DNA from: Lachnospiraceae bacterium UBA7225
GTDB lineage: Bacteria > Bacillota > Clostridia > Lachnospirales > Lachnospiraceae
DNA length: 34,236 nucleotides
Direction of reading: 5' to 3'
NCBI GenBank assembly: GCA_002473385.1
Contig: DKTR01000079.1
Coordinates: forward strand, 1-34,236
Shown here piece by piece: positions 24,255-31,517 of the stretch. The notes under the pieces are model-generated. The model was not told the origin of the DNA, did not search any database, and saw nothing but the letters and a program-made list of their open reading frames with translations. How positions within the stretch are numbered: position 1 is the stretch's first letter; every line of letters begins with the position of its first letter. Made by a program: the position numbers and the translations under genes.

Positions 24255-24908
24255 ATGGATAGAAAAAAATCCTGTAATTGTATAAAACAATGCCCCTGCT
24301 ATCCAAGATGCGATCAAATGATGGACGAAGGACAACTGCCGGGCGCAATTCCTCCCTCCTGGCTTCGGTCGGAGATGCCTCGCCAGATGAGAAACATGGA
24401 GCAGACTGCCCCGCAGATGTCTCAGTCCGGTGCCGCTCGTATGGATTCTGTTAACATGCCGCAGACGGATTCGCGTACAGATGCCGCGGCGCCGCAGATG
24501 GAGCCGCGTCTGGATTCCCGCACCCGCGTAAGTGACGATATTCTTCTGGAGGAAGAAAATGAGCGCGACTGGCAGCGTCTGAAGGATATGTACCCTGAAA
24601 TTGCCAAAATCATTCTTATCGAAGTGGAACGTGTCTGTGACAGCATGGAATATGAAGGCAGCATGATGTTTGACACCATGCCGGACCGCGTGCGTATCCG
24701 TATGCTGACCGACGATATCTACGACAAAGTAAAAGACCTTTATCCGGTGGAAGAAACCAATGACCAGGATGACATGTTCTCCATGAACCAGGAGGGACGG
24801 CGCCGCTATCCGCCGGGACAGAACTGGCTCGGCGACTTCATCCAGGTACTCCTGTTTCAGGAAATGCATCACAGAAGATGCCGTCACCGCGGCTGCCGGC
24901 GCTGGTAG
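24255..24908 (+). CDS. Uncharacterised Cys-rich protein, ABC operon
   Basis: A 217-residue protein that I do not recognise as a named family. It begins with a dense Cys cluster (SCNCIKQCPCYPRC, residues 6-19) that could bind metal. A Met/Gln/Pro-rich, probably disordered stretch follows (about 25-95). A compact acidic helical region follows (about 97-165: ERDWQRLKDMYPEIAKII, VERVCDSMEYEGSMMFD, PDRVRIRML). It ends with the hydrophobic segment NWLGDFIQVLLFQEM and a His/Arg/Cys tail (HHRRCRHRGCRRW). The middle and C-terminal parts resemble hypothetical proteins I associate with Lachnospiraceae, perhaps spore-related, but this is memory and not evidence. The ATG has AAGGAG before it and lies 32 bases after the ABC gene, so it is probably the third gene of that operon. 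A bidirectional terminator follows. Confidence 0.75.
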   Translation: MDRKKSCNCIKQCPCYPRCDQMMDEGQLPGAIPPSWLRSEMPRQMRNMEQTAPQMSQSGAARMDSVNMPQTDSRTDAAAPQMEPRLDSRTRVSDDILLEEENERDWQRLKDMYPEIAKIILIEVERVCDSMEYEGSMMFDTMPDRVRIRMLTDDIYDKVKDLYPVEETNDQDDMFSMNQEGRRRYPPGQNWLGDFIQVLLFQEMHHRRCRHRGCRRW

Positions 24909-24913
24909 AGCGC

Positions 24914-24945
24914 AAAAACGGGCGCCACCTTCGTGACGCCCATTT
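24914..24945. terminator. Bidirectional intrinsic terminator
   Basis: GGGCGCCAC (24920-24928) and GTGACGCCC (24933-24941) with loop CTTC; one position is a mismatch on the plus strand and a G-U pair on the minus strand. The minus-strand transcript ends GTTTTTG, the plus-strand transcript ATTTTG. It ends both the ABC operon and the GH3-GtrA operon that converges on it. Confidence 0.85.
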
Positions 24946-24983
24946 TGTCTGCCCGCAGAGTATAGCTGCTCCGCTCCTCTGCA

Positions 24984-25583
24984 TTATGCAGCTTTTTTTG
25001 TTTCCCCTTCGGGGAATATGATTTTGAATACAAAAAAGAATATGACCATGGATATTCCGCCCATCAGTACCGTGGTGCCGATGTTGTACAGCCATCCTGG
25101 AAGAAGCTGGCTTGCACACGCCACCCACACGCAATTAATGGAGTTTACAACTACCGTAATTACTGCCCAGGCAATCACATACCACATGATCTGCCAGGGA
25201 ATGTTTCCGTGACTGCGGAAGGTGATGTTCCTCTGCAGCGGAAAATTGATGCACTGCGCGAGGAAGGACCCCACCAGCATAGCGATAAAATAGCCAAGAC
25301 CTCCGCCGATGATCACCTGCCCGGCTTCGTTGTACAGAACATCATAGCCAAGTGCATTCCAGGTGAAGTCGATACCGAATAAGCTTACCGGGACTGCCGG
25401 CCAGCTCCATGCCGTGCCGGCCAGCTCCAGCCCGAGCAGGTTCGGCAGGAAGGCATAAATAATATATTGGATAACTGTTACCAGGTTACTGAAGATGAGG
25501 AAGAGACCGCCCTCGCGCACCCACTTTGCTGCCACCGGATGCCTGTCTGCAAATTTCCCCCACCATGCTTTTGCTGCGTTCAT
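24984..25583 (-). CDS. GtrA-like family membrane protein
   Basis: A 199-residue protein with four membrane segments (about residues 24-50, 95-115, 130-150, 165-190), matching the GtrA/DPMS-TM family whose members help move polyprenyl-phosphate sugars across the membrane or assist cell-surface glycosylation. The typical core is FLAQCINFPLQRNITFRS after the second segment (Asn-Phe ... Arg ... Phe). Unlike the usual 120-150-residue members it has about 40 extra residues between the first two segments (AGTAWSWPAVPVSLFGID region), presumably an outer loop. It follows the cytoplasmic GH3 gene by 24 bases and is the last gene of the operon. A role with cell-wall or surface glycans is possible; none can be shown. 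Confidence 0.82.
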   Translation of the reverse strand: MNAAKAWWGKFADRHPVAAKWVREGGLFLIFSNLVTVIQYIIYAFLPNLLGLELAGTAWSWPAVPVSLFGIDFTWNALGYDVLYNEAGQVIIGGGLGYFIAMLVGSFLAQCINFPLQRNITFRSHGNIPWQIMWYVIAWAVITVVVNSINCVWVACASQLLPGWLYNIGTTVLMGGISMVIFFFVFKIIFPEGETKKAA

Positions 25584-25607
25584 ATGTTTACCCTCTCCTT
25601 ACGTGTG

Positions 25608-28031
25608 TTACTTCATTTCGTTTGCTTTTTTCATTACCTTTCGTTGACGGAAGAAACCTCTGATCACCGTACCGAGTCCTTTGAAGAAATGCCCGTTGAC
25701 GATCTTCATGATCCCGCCGACCATTTCCTGGCTGCACATACCGCCCGCCATTTTACCGATTCCGCGGAACGGCATATTGTAAATAAACAGGATATTCAGA
25801 TCCGGCTTGCCCTTCGCCTCACTCTTGTTTTTCATATTAGTCATGATCTTCCAGACCAGCCTTGCCGGTGCACTCTTTGCGTAGTACATCTGGCAGATCG
25901 CGTCATTTACATCCAGCAGGCCGTCCGTTCTCCAGTTGCCGTCCGGAATCGGGTGGCCGAGCAGAGTCTCGTACTCCTCATCCGGTACATTCAGCACATT
26001 TCCGCTGTAATAATCCTGCATTCTGTTCCTGTCATACGGGATTTCTGCTTTTGTTCCCTCTACAGAGACATCTGCCCGCAGACGGATATCTGCACTGGAA
26101 GCACCTACGAGAATCTCATATTCACCGCCCTCTATTTCCCATCTGTTCGTCTTTATGTTGAAATAGCGGAACGCTTTATCGTCCAGCGGCACAGTCACGG
26201 TTTTGCTCTCGCCCGCTTTCAGGAACACCTTTGTGAAGCCCTTCAGTTCCAACGCCGGACGGAACACTTTTCCGTCCTTTGCCGCCACATAAACCTGTGC
26301 AGCCTCTGCCCCGTCCATACCTCCGGTATTCTTCACAGTAAAGGTAACTTCCTTATCCGTCGCCGAGATGCCGGAGTAAGCAAAGGTCGTGTAGGAAAGC
26401 CCGTATCCAAACGGATAGCGCACCTTCACGCCCGTTGTTGCATAATAACGGTAGCCGACATACAGACCTTCCCGGTACTCGCTGCTTCTCTGCTTGCTCG
26501 GGAAGTAATTATACGCAGGTGTATCCTCATACTTGTACGGATAGGTCTCCGCCAGTTTTCCGCTCGGATTGACCTGTCCGGTGAGAGCCTTCAGCATCGC
26601 CGACGCGCCTGCCTGCCCGGAGAGATATCCGTGAATAATTGCCGGAACCTCATCCGCCCACGGCATCTCGATCGGGGAACCGCCGCTAAGCACAACGATA
26701 ATATTTTTGTTTACCTTCAAAAGCGCTTTCAGAAGCTCCTCCTGATTCTTCGGCAGACGCATATGGGCGCGGTCCAGACCTTCCGCCTCGCTCACCTCGT
26801 CCAGACCGATATATAGCAGCACGGTCTCTGACTCCTTTGCAAGGCGCACCGCCTCCTGCTTCATCACATCGTTTGCCTCTCCGGTACGCACATAACCCGC
26901 TGCAAAGCCTGTCATGGTTAGACCGGAATTTCCGATCACATCCAGTGTGCTGTCTATCTTCGTCGGATTTACCACCGAGGATCCGGCACCCTGATAACGG
27001 GGCTTCTGTGCAAAGTCCCCGATTACTGCCACTTTCGCGCCCTTCGCAAGCGGCAGCATGCCATTTTTATTTTTCAGAAGGACAATGCTGCCCTCCGCTG
27101 CTTTCTGTGCCATTGCATGATGTGCTTCCACATCAAATATTTTTCCTTTTGCTGCCTGCGTCGCGGGCGCAAGCTGCATAATTACATTTACCAGTTCCTC
27201 TACGCGCTCGTTCACTGCGGCTTCCGATATTTTGCCGCTCTTCACTGCCGCGATCAGTTCTTCGTCACTGTCCCCGCCGGTAGTCGGCATTTCCAGATGA
27301 GAGCCGTTTGCCACACCTTTCACATGATCGTTCGATCCGCCCCAGTCAGATACCACAAATCCATCAAATCCCCACTCATTCACAAGAATGTCACGCAGGA
27401 GATGCTTATTTTCGTTTGCATATTCTCCGTTGATCCGATTGTAAGAAGACATAATCGCCTTTGGATGGGCTTCCTTCACCGCAATTTCAAAACCAGTCAG
27501 ATATATTTCACGCAGGGTCCGCTCATCCACTATAGAATCGCTTGCCATACGGCGAAGTTCCTGGCTGTTTGCAGCAAAATGCTTCGGACATGCGGATGAT
27601 CCGGAGGTCTGGATACCCCGCACATAAGCTGCCGCCATCTTTCCTGCCAGATACGGGTCTTCTGAAAAATACTCAAAGTTTCGTCCGCACAGCGGGCTTC
27701 TCTTAATGTTCAGCCCCGGACCGAGCAGTACATTTACTTCCTGCGAAAGCGCCTCTTCCCCGAGGGAACCCGCCATTTCTTCCGCCAGAGCCACGTCCCA
27801 GCTATTTGCCATCGTTGCCGCCGTCGGGTAACAGGTTGCCGGAACGCTGGCATTTAACCCAAGCTGGTCTGCCGCCCCCGCCTGCTTACGCACACCGTGA
27901 GGTCCATCTGACAGGAAAATGGACGGTAGTCCCACGCGGTTCACACTTCTTGTCTGCCAGAAATCCTTCCCGGAAAGCAGATAACACTTCTCCTCCAGCG
28001 TCATATCCTGGACCATTTTTTTGATATCCAA
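25608..28031 (-). CDS. GH3 glycoside hydrolase, cytoplasmic type (beta-glucosidase-like)
   Basis: An 807-residue family 3 glycosidase with the normal domain order: TIM barrel (1-280), alpha/beta sandwich (about 310-540) and fibronectin III-like domain (about 570-650, YPFGYGLSYTTF just before). The nucleophile is D229 in FVVSDWGG; the acid/base is probably E417 in SEAEGLDR; KHF at 150-152 contacts substrate. There is no signal peptide, so it should act inside the cell on imported oligosaccharides. A C-terminal extension (about 690-807) is hydrophobic and basic (ILFIYNMPFRGIGKMAGGM) and might touch the membrane. The start is a TTG behind GAAGGTG; the next ATG (codon 6) has no ribosome site and would cut the conserved first helix. 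Substrate could be beta-glucosides, xylosides or others. Confidence 0.9.
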   Translation of the reverse strand: MDIKKMVQDMTLEEKCYLLSGKDFWQTRSVNRVGLPSIFLSDGPHGVRKQAGAADQLGLNASVPATCYPTAATMANSWDVALAEEMAGSLGEEALSQEVNVLLGPGLNIKRSPLCGRNFEYFSEDPYLAGKMAAAYVRGIQTSGSSACPKHFAANSQELRRMASDSIVDERTLREIYLTGFEIAVKEAHPKAIMSSYNRINGEYANENKHLLRDILVNEWGFDGFVVSDWGGSNDHVKGVANGSHLEMPTTGGDSDEELIAAVKSGKISEAAVNERVEELVNVIMQLAPATQAAKGKIFDVEAHHAMAQKAAEGSIVLLKNKNGMLPLAKGAKVAVIGDFAQKPRYQGAGSSVVNPTKIDSTLDVIGNSGLTMTGFAAGYVRTGEANDVMKQEAVRLAKESETVLLYIGLDEVSEAEGLDRAHMRLPKNQEELLKALLKVNKNIIVVLSGGSPIEMPWADEVPAIIHGYLSGQAGASAMLKALTGQVNPSGKLAETYPYKYEDTPAYNYFPSKQRSSEYREGLYVGYRYYATTGVKVRYPFGYGLSYTTFAYSGISATDKEVTFTVKNTGGMDGAEAAQVYVAAKDGKVFRPALELKGFTKVFLKAGESKTVTVPLDDKAFRYFNIKTNRWEIEGGEYEILVGASSADIRLRADVSVEGTKAEIPYDRNRMQDYYSGNVLNVPDEEYETLLGHPIPDGNWRTDGLLDVNDAICQMYYAKSAPARLVWKIMTNMKNKSEAKGKPDLNILFIYNMPFRGIGKMAGGMCSQEMVGGIMKIVNGHFFKGLGTVIRGFFRQRKVMKKANEMK

Positions 28032-28054
28032 CTTTTCACCTTCTTTTCTTCACA

Positions 28055-28090
28055 GGAAAGGGATCTGGTCTTACACCGCAATCCCTTTCC
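28055..28090 (-). repeat. Hairpin between two GH3 genes
   Basis: GGAAAGGGAT (28055-28064) and ATCCCTTTCC (28081-28090) form a perfect 10-bp stem with a 16-base loop, in the 98 bases between the permuted GH3 gene and the next GH3 gene. No T-run follows on the minus strand, so it is more likely an mRNA stabiliser or processing site than a terminator. Confidence 0.65.
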
Positions 28091-28129
28091 GTAGATTATT
28101 TGCTATATTTTCTGTAGCTGCTGTCTGTT

Positions 28130-31100
28130 TTACTCAACAGATGCTTTTTTCTTTTTCTTTATCAGATAACGTACCAGCACGATAACCGCGATTCCAACGA
28201 TGATCACACCGCCCACAATATCTACTATCATAAACAGCCTATCCATATTGGTCATGCCGCCCACCGGGTTTGAATCGCCCGCATAATAGCCGCTGTTCAC
28301 AATCGTATACATAATGTTCTTACAAGCCTGGCGCATTGCAAGGGTTGCCGTCGCGCTCTGATCTGTGAACTGGTTGGACGCTGCGCTTGCAAAACCAAGC
28401 ATCAAGTCATTACCGGAACGTACGCAGTGATCGGAGATCATATAGCCATAGGAACCATCGTAGTCGGTGATCACCATGCCCTCGAAGCCCCACTCATCAC
28501 GCAGAACATTGTTCAGCAGATTTTCATTGCCGCAGCTCGGAACTGTTCCGATCCAGTTAAAGGAAGACATGCATGCCTGTGCAGCCCCCGTGAAGCCCTT
28601 CACACAGATTTCAAACGGCTTCAGATAAATCTCACGGATCGCCTGCTCGGATGCATAGGTCAGCAGGAAAGAGCAGCGGTTCGTTTCCTGGTCATTTACT
28701 GCAAAATGCTTGATGTAAGCATATACGCCCTTTTCTGCCGCGCCGTTCACCTGGTTTGCTGCCAGATAGCCTGCCAGTACGCCATCCTCGGAGTAGTACT
28801 CAAAGTTACGTCCTGCAAATGCGGAGCGGTGTGTGTTCATAGCCGGACCATACCAGCCGTAGTTATTTGCGTCTGCATATTCCTGTCCCATAGCCTGACC
28901 CACTTCATAAGCAAGCTGCTTATTCCAGGTCTGCGCCAGAAGAACCTCAGACGGATAAGCGGTACCATAGGAACCTGTGATAAAGTTGCTAAGTCCTGCC
29001 GGACCGTCGCAGTCAGAGGTTGCTACCTTGCCGACAGAGTCGATTGCCACTGTCTGCCATCCGCCTACGTTGATCATCATAGCCATGTCATCAAAGGTGA
29101 GCTGGTCAAGTAACTGATCCCACTTTGCATCATCATACGGAGCGCCCTTCAGATCAAACAGTGTCAGACCGTTGTCTGCGCCAAGCGTCGGCATGGTATC
29201 TGCATCGTTGTTGTATTTTGTACCATCGTAGGTGCCAAATGCGCCTTCTACTACTGCCGCGCGCGTTTCATCAGACATCACAAACTGTTCGTCTTTCAGC
29301 GGACCGCACGCCTCGTCATAATTTGCAAATTTGTCTGCACGGGAAAGCTGAACAAAATCGCCGCGGGAGTAATCTTCAAACTGGTTTGTTGCAGCCACAG
29401 CGTCGCTTGCGCGTCCCTCCGTGCTGTAGTCGATGTCAGCGTCAACGGTAAAGGTCTCTTCTGCATCTACTGTGTGGGAATCAGAGCGGACTGAAATTAC
29501 ATAGTCGCCTGCCTCCAGAATGTATCCGCCGCCTGCAACCTTGATTCCCTCGGAATCGTAAGAAGCAAGATCCTCCTTCGGGATTTCAAAGGAAAGCGTC
29601 TCGGATGCGCCCGGTTCAAGCTCACCGGTCTTTTCAAACTGAACAAGGTTTACGGAAGCCTTTTCAATGCCGCCGTTCGTGTAAGGCGGTGTGAAGTAAA
29701 TTTCTGCAACATCCTTGCCTGCAGCGTCGCCGGTGTTGGTTACGACCACATCAAAGGAGATGCTGTCGCCGTTGTCTGCAAAGTTTTCGATGGTCTTCTC
29801 AAAGGTGGTGAAGCTCAGGCCGTAGCCGAACGGATACTGTACATGATCTTCATATTTTAAGAAGCCTTCCTCTGCAGCTGTCTCATAGAATTTGTATCCG
29901 ACATAGATACCCTCTACGTAATTTGCAAAAGCAATGTTTCCTTCATAAGAAGCGTCGGATGCAGCAATCTGCTGTTTCAGATCCTCTACATTGTTATACG
30001 CCATATTGCCGATGTTGTTAATGTACGGTGTCTGCATCAGATCCTTCACAAAGGTATCTGCTGTCTTACCGGACGGGTTCACTGAACCATTGATAATCTC
30101 GCCGAGTGCTGCGAAACCGGTGTTACCTGCACCCGGAGCAAGAAGAACGGCACCGATCTGTTCATACTCATCTACCCAGCCAAGCTCCATGGCATTGTTT
30201 GCATTGATAATTACAATAACATTGTCAAATTCGGAGCAGACTTTCTCGACAAGCTGTTCTTCCGTTACGGAAAGCTCCAGGTAAGATTCGCCCGGCTCAA
30301 AATCATCGTAATTACCGTTGTTTGTGTAATATGCGTTCATGTACGTCCAGTTTGCCGGAGCAACAGAAACCTCAAGTCCCGGATTGTAGGTGCCATGAAT
30401 GATGGCGTTCATGTCCATCGGAAGGTCAGCACCCTCACCGCCGGAACGTCCGATTACGATCACTGCTGTATCAGAAAATTCCTTTGCCTCTGCCATCAGA
30501 TCGTCTGTGTAAGCATCCACGGTCGGCTCTGGCAGCGTCCAGTCCTGTGAAGACATGGAGATTGTCGGGCGGGTATCACGATAATCCGTATAGAGCTTTG
30601 TAAGGGTCTCGTTGGTTGTATAACCCGCGTCCTGCAGGGACTTCAGAATACCAACTGCAGTCGATGCATCCGAGGAACCGGAACCGGTACCGCCGAACAG
30701 TGGGTTAGTGGAATCCCATCCAAATACATTCAGGCTGCTGACATCCGAAGACAACGGAAGCAGACCGTTATTCTTTAAGAGAACGGTTCCTTCTTCGCCA
30801 ATCCTCTTAATCATGTCTTTACTCTGTGTAATCGTCTCTTCCGTAAGATCTGCCTTTGATGCGTTCAGAAAACCGGAAACGTTTGTGTACATCGGTCCGT
30901 AACAGATTACGTTGACCGTAATAAGCAGCGCAGCAAAAAATGCCATAACTGCCTCCCAGCGGATGACGTGTCTGAAGCCTTTTTTTGCTTTGGATGCAAC
31001 AATCAGAACTACGATCAGTACAACCAGAGCGGCAAGGATAAAATACACGTATCCCTGTAACTGGGTGAGGTAGGCGAGCAGGTCTGCCTCACTGACTCCC

Positions 31101-31147
31101 AGGCTGCCGAAAATCGGACCTAAGAGATTTGCTAATAAGTTTACCAT
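28130..31147 (-). CDS. Membrane-anchored GH3 hydrolase with permuted domain order
   Basis: A 1005-residue GH3 enzyme whose halves are swapped. Membrane segments at about 33-52 and 65-85 are followed by the alpha/beta sandwich (about 100-400: GEEGTVLLKNNGLLPL; acid/base candidate E238 in SGGEGADLP), a fibronectin III-like domain (after YPFGYGLSFTTFE, about 440-560), a linker, then the TIM barrel (about 650-960: GRNFEYYSED, KHFAVNDQE and nucleophile D895 in GMVITDYDG). A last membrane segment (about 971-996) is followed by KKKKK. Charges predict N-terminus outside, the loop SKAKKGFRH inside, the whole enzyme outside, and C-terminus inside. The reversed order is known for a few GH3 enzymes, for example from Butyrivibrio and Ruminococcus. 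The ATG follows AAAAGGAGGAG. Probably cleaves oligosaccharides at the cell surface. Confidence 0.92.
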   Translation of the reverse strand: MVNLLANLLGPIFGSLGVSEADLLAYLTQLQGYVYFILAALVVLIVVLIVASKAKKGFRHVIRWEAVMAFFAALLITVNVICYGPMYTNVSGFLNASKADLTEETITQSKDMIKRIGEEGTVLLKNNGLLPLSSDVSSLNVFGWDSTNPLFGGTGSGSSDASTAVGILKSLQDAGYTTNETLTKLYTDYRDTRPTISMSSQDWTLPEPTVDAYTDDLMAEAKEFSDTAVIVIGRSGGEGADLPMDMNAIIHGTYNPGLEVSVAPANWTYMNAYYTNNGNYDDFEPGESYLELSVTEEQLVEKVCSEFDNVIVIINANNAMELGWVDEYEQIGAVLLAPGAGNTGFAALGEIINGSVNPSGKTADTFVKDLMQTPYINNIGNMAYNNVEDLKQQIAASDASYEGNIAFANYVEGIYVGYKFYETAAEEGFLKYEDHVQYPFGYGLSFTTFEKTIENFADNGDSISFDVVVTNTGDAAGKDVAEIYFTPPYTNGGIEKASVNLVQFEKTGELEPGASETLSFEIPKEDLASYDSEGIKVAGGGYILEAGDYVISVRSDSHTVDAEETFTVDADIDYSTEGRASDAVAATNQFEDYSRGDFVQLSRADKFANYDEACGPLKDEQFVMSDETRAAVVEGAFGTYDGTKYNNDADTMPTLGADNGLTLFDLKGAPYDDAKWDQLLDQLTFDDMAMMINVGGWQTVAIDSVGKVATSDCDGPAGLSNFITGSYGTAYPSEVLLAQTWNKQLAYEVGQAMGQEYADANNYGWYGPAMNTHRSAFAGRNFEYYSEDGVLAGYLAANQVNGAAEKGVYAYIKHFAVNDQETNRCSFLLTYASEQAIREIYLKPFEICVKGFTGAAQACMSSFNWIGTVPSCGNENLLNNVLRDEWGFEGMVITDYDGSYGYMISDHCVRSGNDLMLGFASAASNQFTDQSATATLAMRQACKNIMYTIVNSGYYAGDSNPVGGMTNMDRLFMIVDIVGGVIIVGIAVIVLVRYLIKKKKKASVE

Positions 31148-31171
31148 TTTTTCTCCTCCTTTTGATTTTCA

Positions 31172-31187
31172 CGCCGGCGCCCCGGCG
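31172..31187 (-). other. GC-rich hairpin in the GH3 mRNA leader
   Basis: CGCCGG, a four-base loop and CCGGCG form a perfect 6-bp, all-GC stem in an otherwise AT-rich leader, about 13 bases upstream of the AAAGGAGGAG ribosome site. It could stabilise the mRNA 5' end or mark a control point; no ligand-binding structure is evident. Confidence 0.5.
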
Positions 31188-31212
31188 ACGCCTTAGTGAT
31201 TTTGGTGAAAAA

Positions 31213-31221
31213 ATTATAACA
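31213..31221 (-). promoter_or_regulatory. Extended -10 promoter of the permuted GH3 gene
   Basis: On the minus strand TGTTATAAT: a perfect TATAAT (31218-31213) with the TGn extension. There is no good -35; the place where it should be is next to one of three ACAATTT repeats, which suggests dependence on an activator. The transcript leader would be about 60 bases. Confidence 0.7.
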
Positions 31222-31229
31222 TAGATATC

Positions 31230-31280
31230 AAATTGTGGTGCGCTTTTTTCACAAATTGTAGTCTTTCCTTCATAAATTGT
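31230..31280 (-). promoter_or_regulatory. Three ACAATTT repeats, candidate activator sites
   Basis: On the minus strand ACAATTT occurs at 31280-31274, 31259-31253 and 31236-31230, all in the same direction, with steps of 21 and 23 bases (two helix turns). Two copies share a longer core, ACAATTTRTGA. The nearest copy touches the -35 position of the promoter. The regulator is not encoded in the window. Confidence 0.6.
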
Positions 31281-31414
31281 CCTCAGCTTTTATCATTCTT
31301 TTCCGCTTTCTATGCAGAATATACAAATTCTTTCATCCTTTTTATGCATGGTGCCAGAAGGCCGTGTAAATGATAGTACAACATAACCTGCCCCAGGCAT
31401 TCCTGCCACATATG

Positions 31415-31446
31415 AAATCCGGCAGAGGATATCCCCTGCCGGATTT
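31415..31446 (-). terminator. Hairpin after the exported GH3 gene
   Basis: AAATCCGGCAG (31415-31425) and CTGCCGGATTT (31436-31446) make a perfect 11-bp stem with a ten-base loop, about 70 bases after the stop codon at 31518. The stem ends in ATTT on the minus strand but no long T-run follows (CATATGTGG), so termination may be partial. Confidence 0.55.
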
Positions 31447-31517
31447 AAAGGAAGAGTATTCGCGGAGCTGAGCTCATCCAGCCCCACCATTCTGATAAAA
31501 ACTTAATAATGCATTAA

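Larger units (their letters stand above)
31148..31517 (-). other. Regulatory gap (370 bases) between two GH3 genes
   Basis: No gene is supported. Read on the minus strand it holds, in order: a hairpin (31415-31446) after the exported GH3 gene; about 130 bases with nothing recognised; three ACAATTT repeats; an extended -10 promoter; a GC-rich leader hairpin (CGCCGG 31172-31177, CCGGCG 31182-31187); and the ribosome site of the permuted GH3 gene. A 65-codon open frame across the first hairpin has no ribosome site. Confidence 0.65.

Noticed and set aside
25467..26816. A 449-codon plus-strand open frame opposite the GH3 and GtrA-like genes
   Set aside because: Antisense shadow: His/Arg/Cys-rich without domain features and running across two real genes.
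31293..31490. A 65-codon minus-strand open frame between two GH3 genes
   Set aside because: No ribosome site, crosses a perfect hairpin and resembles no family; treated as non-coding.
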